From Acidovorax sp. T1 (lineage in GTDB: Bacteria; Pseudomonadota; Gammaproteobacteria; Burkholderiales; Burkholderiaceae_C): 64,000 nucleotides of DNA. Each line of letters opens with the position of its first letter. The first letter of the stretch is position 1. Shown here piece after piece: positions 29,057 to 37,649 of the stretch. The stretch lies in contig NZ_CP021648.1 of the NCBI RefSeq assembly GCF_002176815.1, positions 1,054,001 to 1,118,000 on the forward strand, read 5' to 3'. The notes beneath the pieces were generated by a model. The model had not been told where the DNA came from. It saw nothing but the letters and a program-made list of their open reading frames with translations, and ran no database searches. The translations under genes were made by a program, and so were the position numbers.

Positions 29057-29084
29057 GAAATCCCGGGTGTTTTCCCGGGGTTTC
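29057..29084 (+). terminator. Terminator of the degP gene
   Basis: GAAATCCCGGG (29057-29067) pairs with CCCGGGGTTTC (29074-29084), 11 bp with one G-T, around TGTTTT. It is followed by TTGTG. It lies 35 bp after the protease stop. Confidence 0.6.
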
Positions 29085-29419
29085 TTGTGCCTGGATGGCC
29101 ACAGGCAGCGAGCAGATTTAAATTTCTTCGGGGAATTGGAAGTTGGCGTTCGCTCACTTGGTGAGTTGCTCATTCAGCATTCTGGATAGAATACGAGCCT
29201 TTGTTCAACACATATCGACATAACAGTCGGCGTTGCGGCCGCATTGTGGAATGGGGCGTAGCCCATGCACAGCGGATCCACAGCGAGCGCACAAGTTGTT
29301 CATATGGTTGGGTGCCGATTGTGAATAAGCTGTGTGTAAAATGCTTGTTGCACTGCAGCAACGCGCTTCACTTGCGGGGTTGTGGCCCATTGGCGCAGGC
29401 TTTTTGCCTACAATGAACG

Positions 29420-29486
29420 CCCAACCTTCGCAGTTGCCAATGATTGTTGGTTCAGGGCGCGTCGCCATTCGACGCGCCCTTTTTTC
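29420..29486 (+). ncRNA. Candidate small RNA or lepA attenuator
   Basis: Two hairpins lie in series: CCAAC...GTTGG (about 29421-29450) and a strong intrinsic terminator at 29455-29486. TACAAT at 29409-29414 could be a -10 giving a transcript start near 29420, although the -35 is poor (TTGGCG is only 13 bp ahead). The transcript would be about 65-70 nt. Alternatively this is a leader that limits transcription into lepA, whose start lies 44 bp further on. Confidence 0.4.
29455..29486 (+). terminator. Strong rho-independent terminator just upstream of lepA
   Basis: GGGCGCGTCG (29455-29464) pairs perfectly with CGACGCGCCC (29470-29479) around CCATT, followed by TTTTTTCTT. By inspection this is one of the best terminators in the window, yet no annotated gene precedes it within 430 bp. 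Confidence 0.85.
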
Positions 29487-29529
29487 TTGTCCGCGCCGTT
29501 TCAATTCAATTACTTGACGTTTTCCGTTG

Positions 29530-31338
29530 ATGAAACACATTCGAAATTTTTCCATCATTGCGCACATCGACCATGGCAAATCGACGTTGGCTGATCGCTT
29601 GATCCAGCGGTGCGGCGGGCTTGCTGATCGCGATATGGAGGCGCAGGTGCTTGACTCGATGGACATCGAGAAAGAGCGTGGGATAACCATCAAGGCGCAG
29701 ACCGCCGCGCTGCAATACAAGGCCCAGGATGGGCAGGTCTACAACCTCAACCTGATCGACACGCCCGGGCATGTGGACTTCTCGTATGAAGTGAGCCGTT
29801 CCCTGTCGGCCTGCGAAGGTGCGCTGCTGGTGGTCGATGCATCGCAAGGCGTGGAAGCGCAGACCGTGGCCAACTGCTACACCGCGCTCGACCTCGGGGT
29901 GGAAGTGGTTCCCGTGCTCAACAAGATGGATCTGCCCAACGCCGATCCCGACAACGCCAAGGCCGAAATCGAAGATGTGATCGGCATTGACGCGACCGAT
30001 GCCATTCCCTGCTCTGCCAAGACTGGCATGGGCATTGACGAAATTCTTGAAGCCATCGTGGCCAAGGTGCCTGCGCCCAAGGGCAACCCGGATGGCCCGC
30101 TGCGCGCGATGATCATCGACAGCTGGTTCGACAGCTATGTGGGCGTGGTGATGCTGGTGCGCGTGGTCGATGGCCGCTTGCTCAAGGGCGAACGTTTCAA
30201 GATGATGGCCAGCGGCGCCGTGTACAACGCCGACAACCTGGGCGTGTTCACGCCCGCCAACGAGCCGCGCAACTCGCTCGATGCCGGCCAGGTGGGCTAC
30301 ATCATCGCCGGCATCAAGGAACTGCAGGCCGCCAAGGTCGGCGACACCATCACGCTTGAAAAGAAGCTGCCCAACAACGCGGGCCCCGCAACGCAAGCGC
30401 TGCCGGGCTTCAAGGAAATCCAGCCCCAGGTGTTTGCCGGGCTGTACCCCACCGAGGCCAGCGAATACGACTCGCTGCGCGATGCGCTCGAAAAGCTCAA
30501 GCTCAACGATGCATCGCTGCATTACGAGCCCGAGGTCAGCCAGGCGCTGGGTTTTGGTTTCCGCTGCGGCTTTCTGGGCCTGCTGCACATGGAAATCGTG
30601 CAGGAGCGGCTGGAGCGCGAGTTCGACCAGGACCTCATCACCACCGCGCCCAGCGTGGTCTACCAGGTGGTCCGGGCCGATGGCGAAGTCATCATGGTCG
30701 AGAACCCCTCCAAGATGCCCGACCAGGGGCGGCTGGAAGAAATCCGCGAGCCCATCGTCACGGTGCACCTGTACATGCCCCAGGACTACGTGGGCCCGGT
30801 GATGACGCTGGCCAACCAAAAGCGCGGTGTGCAGATGAACATGGCCTACCACGGCCGCCAGGTCATGCTGACCTATGAAATGCCGCTCGGAGAGATCGTG
30901 CTCGACTTCTTCGACAAGCTCAAATCCGTGTCGCGCGGTTATGCCTCCATGGACTATGAGTTCAAGGAATACCGCGCCTCCGACGTGGTGAAGGTCGACA
31001 TCCTGCTCAATGGCGAGAAGGTGGACGCGCTGTCCATCATCGTGCACCGCTCGCAGTCGCAGTACCGCGGCCGCGCCGTGGTGGCCAAGATGCGCGAGAT
31101 CATCAGCCGCCAGATGTACGACGTGGCCATTCAGGCAGCCATTGGCGCCAACATCATCGCGCGCGAAACCATCAAGGCGCTGCGCAAGAACGTGCTGGCA
31201 AAATGTTACGGCGGCGACGTCAGCCGCAAGCGCAAGCTCCTCGAAAAGCAGAAGGCAGGCAAGAAGCGCATGAAACAGATTGGCTCGGTCGAGGTGCCCC
31301 AGGAGGCCTTCCTCGCCATTTTGCAGGTGGAAGATTGA
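29530..31338 (+). CDS. lepA: Translation elongation factor 4 (LepA)
   Basis: The 602-residue GTPase acts on the ribosome (back-translocation or initiation/biogenesis roles have been proposed). It has G1 [13 protein letters not shown], the switch I region [10 protein letters not shown]3 DTPGHVDF, G4 NKMD, and the LepA-specific C-terminal domain with [20 protein letters not shown]. The start is ATG 29530; a TTG at 29527 would add one Met. The stop overlaps the lepB start by one base. The lepA-lepB pair is the standard arrangement. Confidence 0.97.
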   Translation: MKHIRNFSIIAHIDHGKSTLADRLIQRCGGLADRDMEAQVLDSMDIEKERGITIKAQTAALQYKAQDGQVYNLNLIDTPGHVDFSYEVSRSLSACEGALLVVDASQGVEAQTVANCYTALDLGVEVVPVLNKMDLPNADPDNAKAEIEDVIGIDATDAIPCSAKTGMGIDEILEAIVAKVPAPKGNPDGPLRAMIIDSWFDSYVGVVMLVRVVDGRLLKGERFKMMASGAVYNADNLGVFTPANEPRNSLDAGQVGYIIAGIKELQAAKVGDTITLEKKLPNNAGPATQALPGFKEIQPQVFAGLYPTEASEYDSLRDALEKLKLNDASLHYEPEVSQALGFGFRCGFLGLLHMEIVQERLEREFDQDLITTAPSVVYQVVRADGEVIMVENPSKMPDQGRLEEIREPIVTVHLYMPQDYVGPVMTLANQKRGVQMNMAYHGRQVMLTYEMPLGEIVLDFFDKLKSVSRGYASMDYEFKEYRASDVVKVDILLNGEKVDALSIIVHRSQSQYRGRAVVAKMREIISRQMYDVAIQAAIGANIIARETIKALRKNVLAKCYGGDVSRKRKLLEKQKAGKKRMKQIGSVEVPQEAFLAILQVED

Positions 31339-32312
31339 TGCAGTTCATGCAAATTCTGACTTCGCTGGTGCTCGCCGCCTTCGTGGGCTATGTGGGTGCC
31401 TGGTACACGGGGGCGATCGAGGGCAACTTCGCCTTGCTGTTGTTTCTGGCCACGGTGGTCACCGGGGCCTACTGGCTGGCCGAGCGCCTGGTTTTTCTGC
31501 CACGCAGGCGCCGCGCGGCCCAGGCCATCGAGGATGCGGCCGTGCAGCGCCGCGCCGAACTCGACCGCATGGGCATCCAGAAGGTGGATGTGGATGTGCA
31601 GGAGGCCAAGGGCCGCATCCTGATGCAGCCCTGGTGGCTGGACTGGACTGCCGGGTTGTTTCCGGTGATCGCTGCGGTGTTCTTCCTGCGCTCGTTCCTT
31701 TTCGAGCCCTTCAAGATCCCGTCCGGCTCCATGATTCCGACGCTGCTCGTGGGCGACCTGATTCTGGTGAACAAGTTCACCTATGGCGTGCGGCTGCCGG
31801 TCATCAACACCAAAATCATCGAGGGCAACTCGCCTGCGCGTGGCGATGTGATGGTCTTTCGCTATCCGCCGCAGCCCAGCCTGGATTACATCAAGCGCGT
31901 GGTGGGCGTGCCCGGCGATGAGGTGGCCTATCTCAATAAGCGCCTCACCGTGAACGGCAAGCCGGTCGAAACCACGGCGGTGCCCGATTTCTTTGATGAA
32001 GACGCCATGCGCTATTTCAAGCAGTACGAGGAGCAGCTGGGTGGCCAGCCGCACCGGCTGCTGAACAACCCCGAAGTGCCGGCGTTTGTGCAAGGTGCCA
32101 GCAGCTTCGCTTACCGCGACAACTGCCGCTACAGCGTGGAAGGCGTCGTCTGCAAGGTGCCACAGGGGCACTATTTCATGATGGGTGACAACCGCGATAA
32201 TTCGCTGGATTCACGTTACTGGGGGTTTGTGCCAGAGGCCAACATCGTGGGCAAGGCGTTCTTTGTCTGGATGAATTTTGGCAACCTCAAGCGGATTGGT
32301 TCGTTTCATTGA
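31338..32312 (+). CDS. lepB: Signal peptidase I
   Basis: LepB cleaves signal peptides on the outer face of the inner membrane. The 324-residue protein has N-terminal TM helices (about 5-23 and 30-50) and another near 105-125, the nucleophile Ser in IPSGSMIPTL, the general-base Lys in DYIKRVVGVPGDEV, and the C-terminal box GDNRDNSLDSRYWGFV. The start at ATG 31338 overlaps the lepA stop; ATG 31347 is an alternative. Confidence 0.96.
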   Translation: MQFMQILTSLVLAAFVGYVGAWYTGAIEGNFALLLFLATVVTGAYWLAERLVFLPRRRRAAQAIEDAAVQRRAELDRMGIQKVDVDVQEAKGRILMQPWWLDWTAGLFPVIAAVFFLRSFLFEPFKIPSGSMIPTLLVGDLILVNKFTYGVRLPVINTKIIEGNSPARGDVMVFRYPPQPSLDYIKRVVGVPGDEVAYLNKRLTVNGKPVETTAVPDFFDEDAMRYFKQYEEQLGGQPHRLLNNPEVPAFVQGASSFAYRDNCRYSVEGVVCKVPQGHYFMMGDNRDNSLDSRYWGFVPEANIVGKAFFVWMNFGNLKRIGSFH

Positions 32313-32345
32313 AGACAGCAGACTCAATAACGAGAGGGTAAAAAC

Positions 32346-32708
32346 ATGAGCATGCATCGCACAGCCAGCCGGTCACGCCAGCGAGGGGTGTCGTTTTTTG
32401 GCGTGATCTTCATTGGCTTGTTTGCCGTGGCGGCCTTTGCCATTGGCGGGCAGTCCATTCCGATCTTTCTGGAATATGTCGCGGCCAAAAAGGCCATCGA
32501 GAAGGCCAAGAGCGAGACCACTGTGCCCGCCATTCGTGCCGCCTTTGACCGCGCCGCCGCCATTGACGATATCCATTCGGTCAAAGGGGCGGACCTTGAA
32601 ATCACCAAGCGTGACGACAAGGTGGTGGTGTCATTCAAATATGCGCGCGAGATTGCACTGGCAGGCCCTGCCTTCCTGGTGTATCGCTTTGACGCGCAGA
32701 CCAACTAG
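32346..32708 (+). CDS. DUF4845 membrane protein
   Basis: The 120-residue protein has one TM segment near the N-terminus (about 16-35, VSFFGVIFIGLFAVAAFAIG) in a type IV pilin-like setting: a short basic leader ending RQRG, then a hydrophobic helix. The rest is a small soluble domain. DUF4845 proteins sit between lepB and rnc in many beta- and gammaproteobacteria; the function is unknown. The stop TAG is immediately followed by the GTG of rnc, so the two are probably coupled. Confidence 0.85.
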   Translation: MSMHRTASRSRQRGVSFFGVIFIGLFAVAAFAIGGQSIPIFLEYVAAKKAIEKAKSETTVPAIRAAFDRAAAIDDIHSVKGADLEITKRDDKVVVSFKYAREIALAGPAFLVYRFDAQTN

Positions 32709-33392
32709 GTGCAGCCGGCTCTGTCAGCGCTGCAGAACCGTCTGCAGCACACCTTCTCCAACGCCTCGCTGCTGCAACGTGCCGTCACGCACCGCAGTTT
32801 TTCGGCGGACCACAATGAACGCCTGGAGTTTCTGGGCGATTCGGTGCTCAACCTGGCCGTGGCCAGCCTGCTCTACCAGCGGCTGAGCGATCTGCCCGAG
32901 GGCGATCTCTCGCGCGTGCGCGCCAATCTCGTCAAGCAGGACACCCTGCACCAGCTGGCACTGCGCCTGCAGGTGTCGGAGGTGCTGCGCCTGGGCGAGG
33001 GCGAGTCCAAGTCCGGCGGCCAGTTGCGGCCGTCCATTCTGGCCGATGCCCTCGAAGCCCTGATTGGCGCCGTTTATCTGGACGCCGGTTACACCAGCGC
33101 CGAAGCGCTGGTGCACCGCCTGTTTGAGCGCGTGGAGATCAACCCCCAGATGCAGGCTGCCGCCAAGGACCCCAAGACCGCGTTGCAGGAGTGGCTCCAG
33201 GGCCGCAAAATGAAGCTGCCGCAATACAGCGTGGTGGCCACGGTAGGGGCGGCGCACCGCCAGACCTTTGACGTGGAGTGCGAAATCACCGAACTGGGCC
33301 TGGCCGAACGGGGCATCGGCGGTTCGCGCCGTGCCGGCGAACAGGCCGCCGCCGCCGCCATGCTGGCCACACTGAAAGCAAAGAACTTATGA
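32709..33392 (+). CDS. rnc: Ribonuclease III
   Basis: RNase III cuts double-stranded RNA in rRNA and mRNA processing. The 227-residue protein has the signature [17 protein letters not shown] with the catalytic Glu/Asp, a second metal site in [18 protein letters not shown], and a C-terminal dsRNA-binding domain (about 155-225) ending in [16 protein letters not shown]. It starts at GTG 32709, directly abutting the previous stop, and shares ATGA with era. Confidence 0.96.
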   Translation: MQPALSALQNRLQHTFSNASLLQRAVTHRSFSADHNERLEFLGDSVLNLAVASLLYQRLSDLPEGDLSRVRANLVKQDTLHQLALRLQVSEVLRLGEGESKSGGQLRPSILADALEALIGAVYLDAGYTSAEALVHRLFERVEINPQMQAAAKDPKTALQEWLQGRKMKLPQYSVVATVGAAHRQTFDVECEITELGLAERGIGGSRRAGEQAAAAAMLATLKAKNL

Positions 33393-34393
33393 ATGATGCT
33401 ACCAAAGATGTAGCTGGTGACGCAGGCGCTGAAAGCGCTCCGGTACAAAATGACCTAGAAGCCATGCTGGCTGCCGCCGGCGCTCCAGCGGCCGTGCCGG
33501 GCCAGCGCTGTGGCGTGATCGCCATCGTGGGCAAGCCCAACGTGGGCAAGTCCACCCTGCTCAATGCCCTGGTGGGCCAGAAGATCAGCATCACCTCGCG
33601 CAAGGCGCAGACCACGCGCCACCGCATCACCGGCATCCGCACGCGCGAGCAGACGCAGTTCGTCTTTGTCGATACGCCCGGATTCCAGACCCGCCACGCC
33701 ACGGCGCTCAACAAGTCGCTCAACAAGACCGTGATGGGCGCGATTGGCGACGTGGACCTGATCCTGTTTGTGGTCGAAGCCGGCAACTTCACGCTGGCCG
33801 ATGCCAAGGTCTTGAGCCTGTTCAAGCCCGGCATCCCCACGCTGCTGGTGGCCAACAAGCTCGACATGGTGCACCGCCGTGCCGAGCTGGCGCCCTGGCT
33901 CAAGAGCATGCAGGAGCGCCACCCGTTTACCGAGTTCGTGCCCATGTCGGCCAAGAACAAGGGCGACATCGAGCGCCTGTTTGGCATCTGCGCCAAATAC
34001 CTGCCCGAGCAGGCCTGGTGGTACGCCGAAGATGAGCTGACCGACCGCAGCGAAAAGTTCCTGGCCTCCGAGACGGTGCGCGAAAAGCTGTTCCGTTTTA
34101 CCGGTGATGAGCTGCCTTACACCTCCACGGTGGTCATCGACAAGTTTGAAGAAGAAGCCAGCAAGGCGCACAAACGCATGGTGAAGATCGCCGCCACCAT
34201 CGTGGTCGAGCGCGACAACCACAAGATGATGGTCATTGGCGACAAGGGCGAGCGCCTGAAGCGCATCGGCACCGAAGCCCGCCAGGAGCTGGAAAAGCTC
34301 ATGGACGCCAAGGTGTTCCTGGAGCTGTGGGTCAAGGTCCGCTCCGGCTGGGCCGACGACGAAGCCCGGGTGCGCTCCTTCGGCTACGAGTGA
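33389..34393 (+). CDS. era: GTPase Era with unusual N-terminal extension
   Basis: Era binds 16S rRNA during 30S assembly. The 334-residue protein has G1 [15 protein letters not shown]3 DTPGFQTR, G4 NKLD and a C-terminal KH domain ([20 protein letters not shown]). E. coli Era has about 301 residues; here some 35 extra residues rich in Asp/Ala/Gly precede the GTPase domain. The DNA of this extension matches the dispersed repeat, suggesting it arose by insertion or read-in. The ATG overlaps the rnc stop (ATGA), so the extended start is well supported. Confidence 0.95.
   Translation: MNDATKDVAGDAGAESAPVQNDLEAMLAAAGAPAAVPGQRCGVIAIVGKPNVGKSTLLNALVGQKISITSRKAQTTRHRITGIRTREQTQFVFVDTPGFQTRHATALNKSLNKTVMGAIGDVDLILFVVEAGNFTLADAKVLSLFKPGIPTLLVANKLDMVHRRAELAPWLKSMQERHPFTEFVPMSAKNKGDIERLFGICAKYLPEQAWWYAEDELTDRSEKFLASETVREKLFRFTGDELPYTSTVVIDKFEEEASKAHKRMVKIAATIVVERDNHKMMVIGDKGERLKRIGTEARQELEKLMDAKVFLELWVKVRSGWADDEARVRSFGYE
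33398..33455 (+). repeat. Degenerate repeat copy inside the era coding sequence
   Basis: The DNA reads GCTACCAAAGATGTAGCTGG, then GGCGCTGAAAGCGCTCCGG and ACAAAATGACCT. Aligned with the intergenic copies (for example 13869-13923) it keeps the GCTACCAAA...GTAGCTGG head and a GCGCT/AGCGC palindrome. It encodes about residues 4-22 of Era. Confidence 0.55.
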
Positions 34394-34403
34394 CCTCCGT
34401 TCC

Positions 34404-35168
34404 GTGGCTGCCGCGAAGCGCATTTCCGATGAACCCGCCTTCGTGCTGCACAGCTACGACTGGAGCGAGTCCAGCCTGATCCTGGAAGTGTTTTGCCGCC
34501 GCCAGGGGCGTGTGGCCCTGGTGGCCAAGGGCGCGAAAAAGCCCAGTTCCAACTTCCGTCCGGTGCTGCTGCCGCTGCAGCCGCTGCTCGTGACCTACAC
34601 CCTGGCCGGTGACGGCACGGCCGACATCCACACGCTCAAGGGCGCCGAGTGGGTGGGTGGCCATGTGATGCCCACGGGCGATGCACTGCTGTCGGGCCTG
34701 TACCTCAACGAACTGCTGCTGCGCCTGTTGGCCCGGGCCGACCCGCACGCTGCGCTGTTCGATGCCTATGCCGGCGTAGTGCGTGTGCTGGCCAGTGAAC
34801 ACGGCGAAGCGCTGGAGCCGGTATTGCGCAGCTTTGAGCTGCTCTTGCTGCGCGAGATCGGACTGCTGCCCAGCCTGGATGCCCAGACCATGACTTTTGC
34901 GCCGTTGCAGCCCGGCACGCGCTACACGCTGGTGCCTGAAGGCGGCTTGCGCGCTGCATCGACGGCAGACCGTGCCGGCCTGCTCGGCAGCCAGTGGCAG
35001 GCCCTGCAGCGCGCGCTGGATGGCGTGGCCAGCTACACCGCCACCTTGCGCGCCTGTGCGCCCGTAGCCGCCGAACTCAAGCCCCAGCTGCGTGCCCTGC
35101 TGCAATACCATTGCGGCAGCCCCACGCTGCGCACCCGCCAGCTCATGATCGACCTGCAGTCTCTATGA
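34404..35168 (+). CDS. recO: DNA repair protein RecO
   Basis: RecO loads RecA onto SSB-coated ssDNA with RecR. The 254-residue protein has the N-terminal OB fold ([36 protein letters not shown], given here as two adjacent strands) and a helical C-terminus with [11 protein letters not shown] and [15 protein letters not shown]. It has no zinc-finger cysteines, as in many proteobacteria. The start is GTG 34404. ATGA is shared with pdxJ. Confidence 0.92.
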   Translation: MAAAKRISDEPAFVLHSYDWSESSLILEVFCRRQGRVALVAKGAKKPSSNFRPVLLPLQPLLVTYTLAGDGTADIHTLKGAEWVGGHVMPTGDALLSGLYLNELLLRLLARADPHAALFDAYAGVVRVLASEHGEALEPVLRSFELLLLREIGLLPSLDAQTMTFAPLQPGTRYTLVPEGGLRAASTADRAGLLGSQWQALQRALDGVASYTATLRACAPVAAELKPQLRALLQYHCGSPTLRTRQLMIDLQSL

Positions 35169-35962
35169 ACATGTCCGAACCCATCCCGCACCGCACCGCC
35201 TTGTCGGTCAACGTCAACAAGGTGGCCCTGGTGCGCAACACGCGCCACCTGGGCATTCCCAGCGTCACGCGCGCGGCCGAGCTGTGCCTGCAGGCGGGTG
35301 CGCAGGGCATCACGGTGCACCCCCGGCCCGATGAGCGCCACATCCGCCGCCAGGATGTGTTCGCGCTGGCAGCGCTGATGCAGGCCTGGCCCGAGTGCGA
35401 ATACAACATCGAAGGCAATCCGTCGCAGAACCTGATGGAGTTCATTCGCGAGCTGGCGGGCCAGGGCATGCGGCCCCACCAGGCCACCTTTGTGCCCGAC
35501 AGCGAAGACCAGTTCACCAGCGACCATGGCTGGAGCTTTCCGAAGGATGCCGAGCGCCTGGCGCCGCTGATTGCCGAATGCCGCAGCCTGGGCGTGCGTG
35601 TGAGCCTGTTCATGGACCCGGTCCCGGAGCAGATGGCCGCAGCCAGGGCGGTGGGCGCGGACAGGGTGGAGCTGTACACCGAACCCTACGCCGCCGCCTG
35701 GGGCACGCCGCAGCAAGCCGTGGAGCTGCAACGCTACGCCGCCGCCGCCCAGGCCGCCCTGGATGCAGGCCTGGGGGTGAACGCCGGCCACGACCTGAAC
35801 CGCGACAACCTCGCCGCCTTTGTGCGCGAGGTGCCCGGTGTGCTGGAGGTGTCGATCGGCCACGCCCTCATTGCGGATGCGCTGGAGCTCGGTTATGCCG
35901 CCACGGTGCAGGCGTATCTGGGCTGTATTGCAGCGGGCTTTGCGCCCATCAAAAACTCCTGA
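35165..35962 (+). CDS. pdxJ: Pyridoxine 5'-phosphate synthase, variant lineage
   Basis: PdxJ condenses 1-deoxyxylulose 5-phosphate with 3-amino-2-oxopropyl phosphate to make PNP (vitamin B6). The 265-residue protein has the catalytic residues in [10 protein letters not shown], the Glu in NIEGN, and the His in VNAGHDL. The N-terminal motif is [15 protein letters not shown] rather than the gammaproteobacterial GVNIDHxATLR, and [15 protein letters not shown] and LYTEPYA follow, features I associate with Bacteroidetes PdxJ. The start is ATG 35165 (overlapping the recO stop) or 35171. The context recO-pdxJ-acpS is the normal proteobacterial one. Confidence 0.92.
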   Translation: MNMSEPIPHRTALSVNVNKVALVRNTRHLGIPSVTRAAELCLQAGAQGITVHPRPDERHIRRQDVFALAALMQAWPECEYNIEGNPSQNLMEFIRELAGQGMRPHQATFVPDSEDQFTSDHGWSFPKDAERLAPLIAECRSLGVRVSLFMDPVPEQMAAARAVGADRVELYTEPYAAAWGTPQQAVELQRYAAAAQAALDAGLGVNAGHDLNRDNLAAFVREVPGVLEVSIGHALIADALELGYAATVQAYLGCIAAGFAPIKNS

Positions 35963-36012
35963 TTTGATAGCTGCTGGCGCTTATCCATAAAGCGCTAGAG
36001 GCCATTTTTATT
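35963..36012 (+). repeat. Dispersed intergenic palindromic repeat, copy 7
   Basis: It follows directly on the pdxJ stop: TTGATAGCTGCTGGCGCTTA, then TAAAGCGCTAGAGGCCATTT. It occupies nearly the whole 58 bp between pdxJ and acpS and is one of the best-preserved copies. Confidence 0.88.
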
Positions 36013-36020
36013 CATATTCC

Positions 36021-36416
36021 ATGATCTACGGCATCGGAACCGACATCTGCGACGTGCGCCGCATCGCGGCCAGCCTGGCGCGCCATGGCGAGCGCTTTGC
36101 CGAAAAAGTGCTGGCCGATGGCGAGCTGGCCACCTGGCGCGAGCGCAGCAGCCGCTGGCCCGACCGGGGCCTGCGCTACCTGGCCACGCGCTTTTCGGCC
36201 AAAGAGGCGTTCAGCAAGGCCATTGGCCTGGGCATGCGCATGCCCATGACCTGGCGCCACTGCGAAGTCGCCAAGCTGCCCAGCGGCCAGCCGGTGATCG
36301 TGCTGCATGGCGCACTCAAGGAATGGTTTGACGCCAAAGGGCTCACGGCGCACCTGAGCGTGACCGACGAGACCGACTATGCCGCCAGCTTCTGTGTGGT
36401 AGAAAAGTCTGAATAA
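36021..36416 (+). CDS. acpS: Holo-ACP synthase
   Basis: AcpS transfers 4'-phosphopantetheine from CoA to Ser of AcpP. The 131-residue protein starts [14 protein letters not shown] (the Mg-binding Asp is included) and has [17 protein letters not shown], the second conserved motif, and [16 protein letters not shown]. The gene lies in the pdxJ-acpS-nagZ run. Its stop codon lies in the tail of an inverted repeat copy. Confidence 0.95.
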   Translation: MIYGIGTDICDVRRIAASLARHGERFAEKVLADGELATWRERSSRWPDRGLRYLATRFSAKEAFSKAIGLGMRMPMTWRHCEVAKLPSGQPVIVLHGALKEWFDAKGLTAHLSVTDETDYAASFCVVEKSE

Positions 36417-36470
36417 AAATAGGCTCTAGCGCTGGATGGATAAGCGCTGGCAGCTATGTTTTGAGTAGCA
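36412..36470 (-). repeat. Dispersed intergenic palindromic repeat, copy 8 (inverted)
   Basis: Read on the minus strand it has ACATAGCTGCCAGCGCTTAT, then CCAGCGCTAGAGCC and a T-rich tail that contains the complement of the acpS stop (36414-36416). It spans most of the acpS-nagZ gap. Confidence 0.82.
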
Positions 36471-36489
36471 ACCTGATGTTTGACACCTT

Positions 36490-37581
36490 ATGACCGAACA
36501 CGCACCCCTCATCCTCGACGTGGCTGGCACCACGCTCAGCGCCGCCGACCGCCGCCGCCTGGCCCACCCGCTCACCGGCGGCGTGATTTTGTTTGCCCGC
36601 AATTGGGAAAACCGTGCCCAGCTGCTGCAGCTCACCAGCAGCATCAAGGCCGTGCGCGACGACCTGCTGATCTGTGTGGACCACGAAGGCGGCCGCGTGC
36701 AGCGCTTTCGCACCGATGGCTTCACGCATCTGCCGCCCATGCGCGCTTTGGGCGAAATGTGGATGGATGACGGCAAGGGCGCCAAGGCCGTGCCCGGCAG
36801 CGGCGCGCTGCGCGCCACCAACGCGGCCACGGCGGCGGGCTATGTGCTGGGCACCGAGCTGCGCGCCTGCGGCGTGGACTTCTCGTTCACGCCCGTGCTT
36901 GATCTGGACCATGGCGAAAGCGGCGTGATCGGCGACCGGTCGTTTCACCGTGACCCGCGCGTGGTGGCCCTGCTCGCCAAGAGCCTCATGCACGGCCTGC
37001 TGCAGGCCGGCATGGCCAACTGCGGCAAGCACTTTCCCGGCCACGGTTTCGTCAAGGCCGACTCGCACACCGAAGTGCCGGTGGACAAGCGCAGCTTGAA
37101 GGCCATCCTGGCCGACGACGCCGCGCCGTACCCCTGGCTCAGCAGCACGCTCACCAGCGTGATGCCCGCCCATGTGATCTACCCCAAGGTGGACAGCCGC
37201 CCCGCCGGTTTCTCGCAGCGCTGGCTGCAGGACATCTTGCGCCGCCAGCTGCGCTTTGACGGCGCCATTTTCAGCGACGACCTCAGCATGGAAGGCGCGC
37301 GCCGCCTCGATGGCCAGGTGGTCAGCTACACCGACGCAGCCATCGCGGCGCTGGCCGCAGGCTGCGACCTGGTGCTGCTGTGCAACCAGAGCGTGGGCGA
37401 TGGCAAGGCGGTGGATGAACTGCTGGAAGGCCTGGAGCAGGCCCTGGCACAAGGCCGCTGGCAGCCCAGCGTGGACAGCGAATCCCGCCGCCTGGCGCTG
37501 CTGCCCGAAACCTTGCCGCAGGCGTGGGATGAGCTGATGTACCAGCCCGCCTATCTGCAGGCGCTGGATTTGCTGCCCTGA
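36490..37581 (+). CDS. nagZ: Beta-N-acetylhexosaminidase (peptidoglycan recycling)
   Basis: NagZ, a cytoplasmic GH3 enzyme, removes GlcNAc from 1,6-anhydro-muropeptides. The 363-residue protein has GGVILFARNWENR, CVDHEGGRVQRFR, the diagnostic KHFPGHGFVKADSH with the His general acid/base on its loop, and the nucleophile Asp in FSDDLSMEGAR. The length is normal. NagZ products can control AmpR-type beta-lactamase induction in some proteobacteria; nothing of that kind is nearby. Confidence 0.95.
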   Translation: MTEHAPLILDVAGTTLSAADRRRLAHPLTGGVILFARNWENRAQLLQLTSSIKAVRDDLLICVDHEGGRVQRFRTDGFTHLPPMRALGEMWMDDGKGAKAVPGSGALRATNAATAAGYVLGTELRACGVDFSFTPVLDLDHGESGVIGDRSFHRDPRVVALLAKSLMHGLLQAGMANCGKHFPGHGFVKADSHTEVPVDKRSLKAILADDAAPYPWLSSTLTSVMPAHVIYPKVDSRPAGFSQRWLQDILRRQLRFDGAIFSDDLSMEGARRLDGQVVSYTDAAIAALAAGCDLVLLCNQSVGDGKAVDELLEGLEQALAQGRWQPSVDSESRRLALLPETLPQAWDELMYQPAYLQALDLLP

Positions 37582-37591
37582 CAGAGCAGGG

Positions 37592-37623
37592 GCCTGCCTG
37601 CGTCCCAGCGGATGCAGGCGGGC
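37592..37623. terminator. Hairpin between convergent nagZ and lysS
   Basis: GCCTGCCTGC (37592-37601) pairs with GCAGGCGGGC (37614-37623), 10 bp with one G-T, around a 12 nt loop. No T run, so it is only a possible bidirectional terminator. Confidence 0.35.
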
Positions 37624-37649
37624 GCCCAGACCGCCCGCAAGGCAACGAA

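Larger units (their letters stand above)
29085..29529. other. Intergenic region between degP and lepA
   Basis: This 445 bp stretch is noticeably less GC-rich than its surroundings. It holds a TAGAAT hexamer at 29187-29192, a single DnaA-box-like TTATTCACA on the minus strand (29328-29336), a TACAAT at 29409-29414 and the small-RNA candidate with a strong terminator (29420-29486). No tRNA or protein gene is evident. Confidence 0.5.

Noticed and set aside
28961..29173. Small minus-strand frame over the degP terminator
   Set aside because: It overlaps the degP 3' end and its hairpin and has no plausible start context or similarity.
29200..29345. Possible replication origin signals upstream of lepA (TTATTCACA on the minus strand, nearby GGATCCACA)
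   Set aside because: Only one near-consensus DnaA box is visible, with no dnaA/dnaN/parAB neighbours and no AT-rich unwinding region of note.
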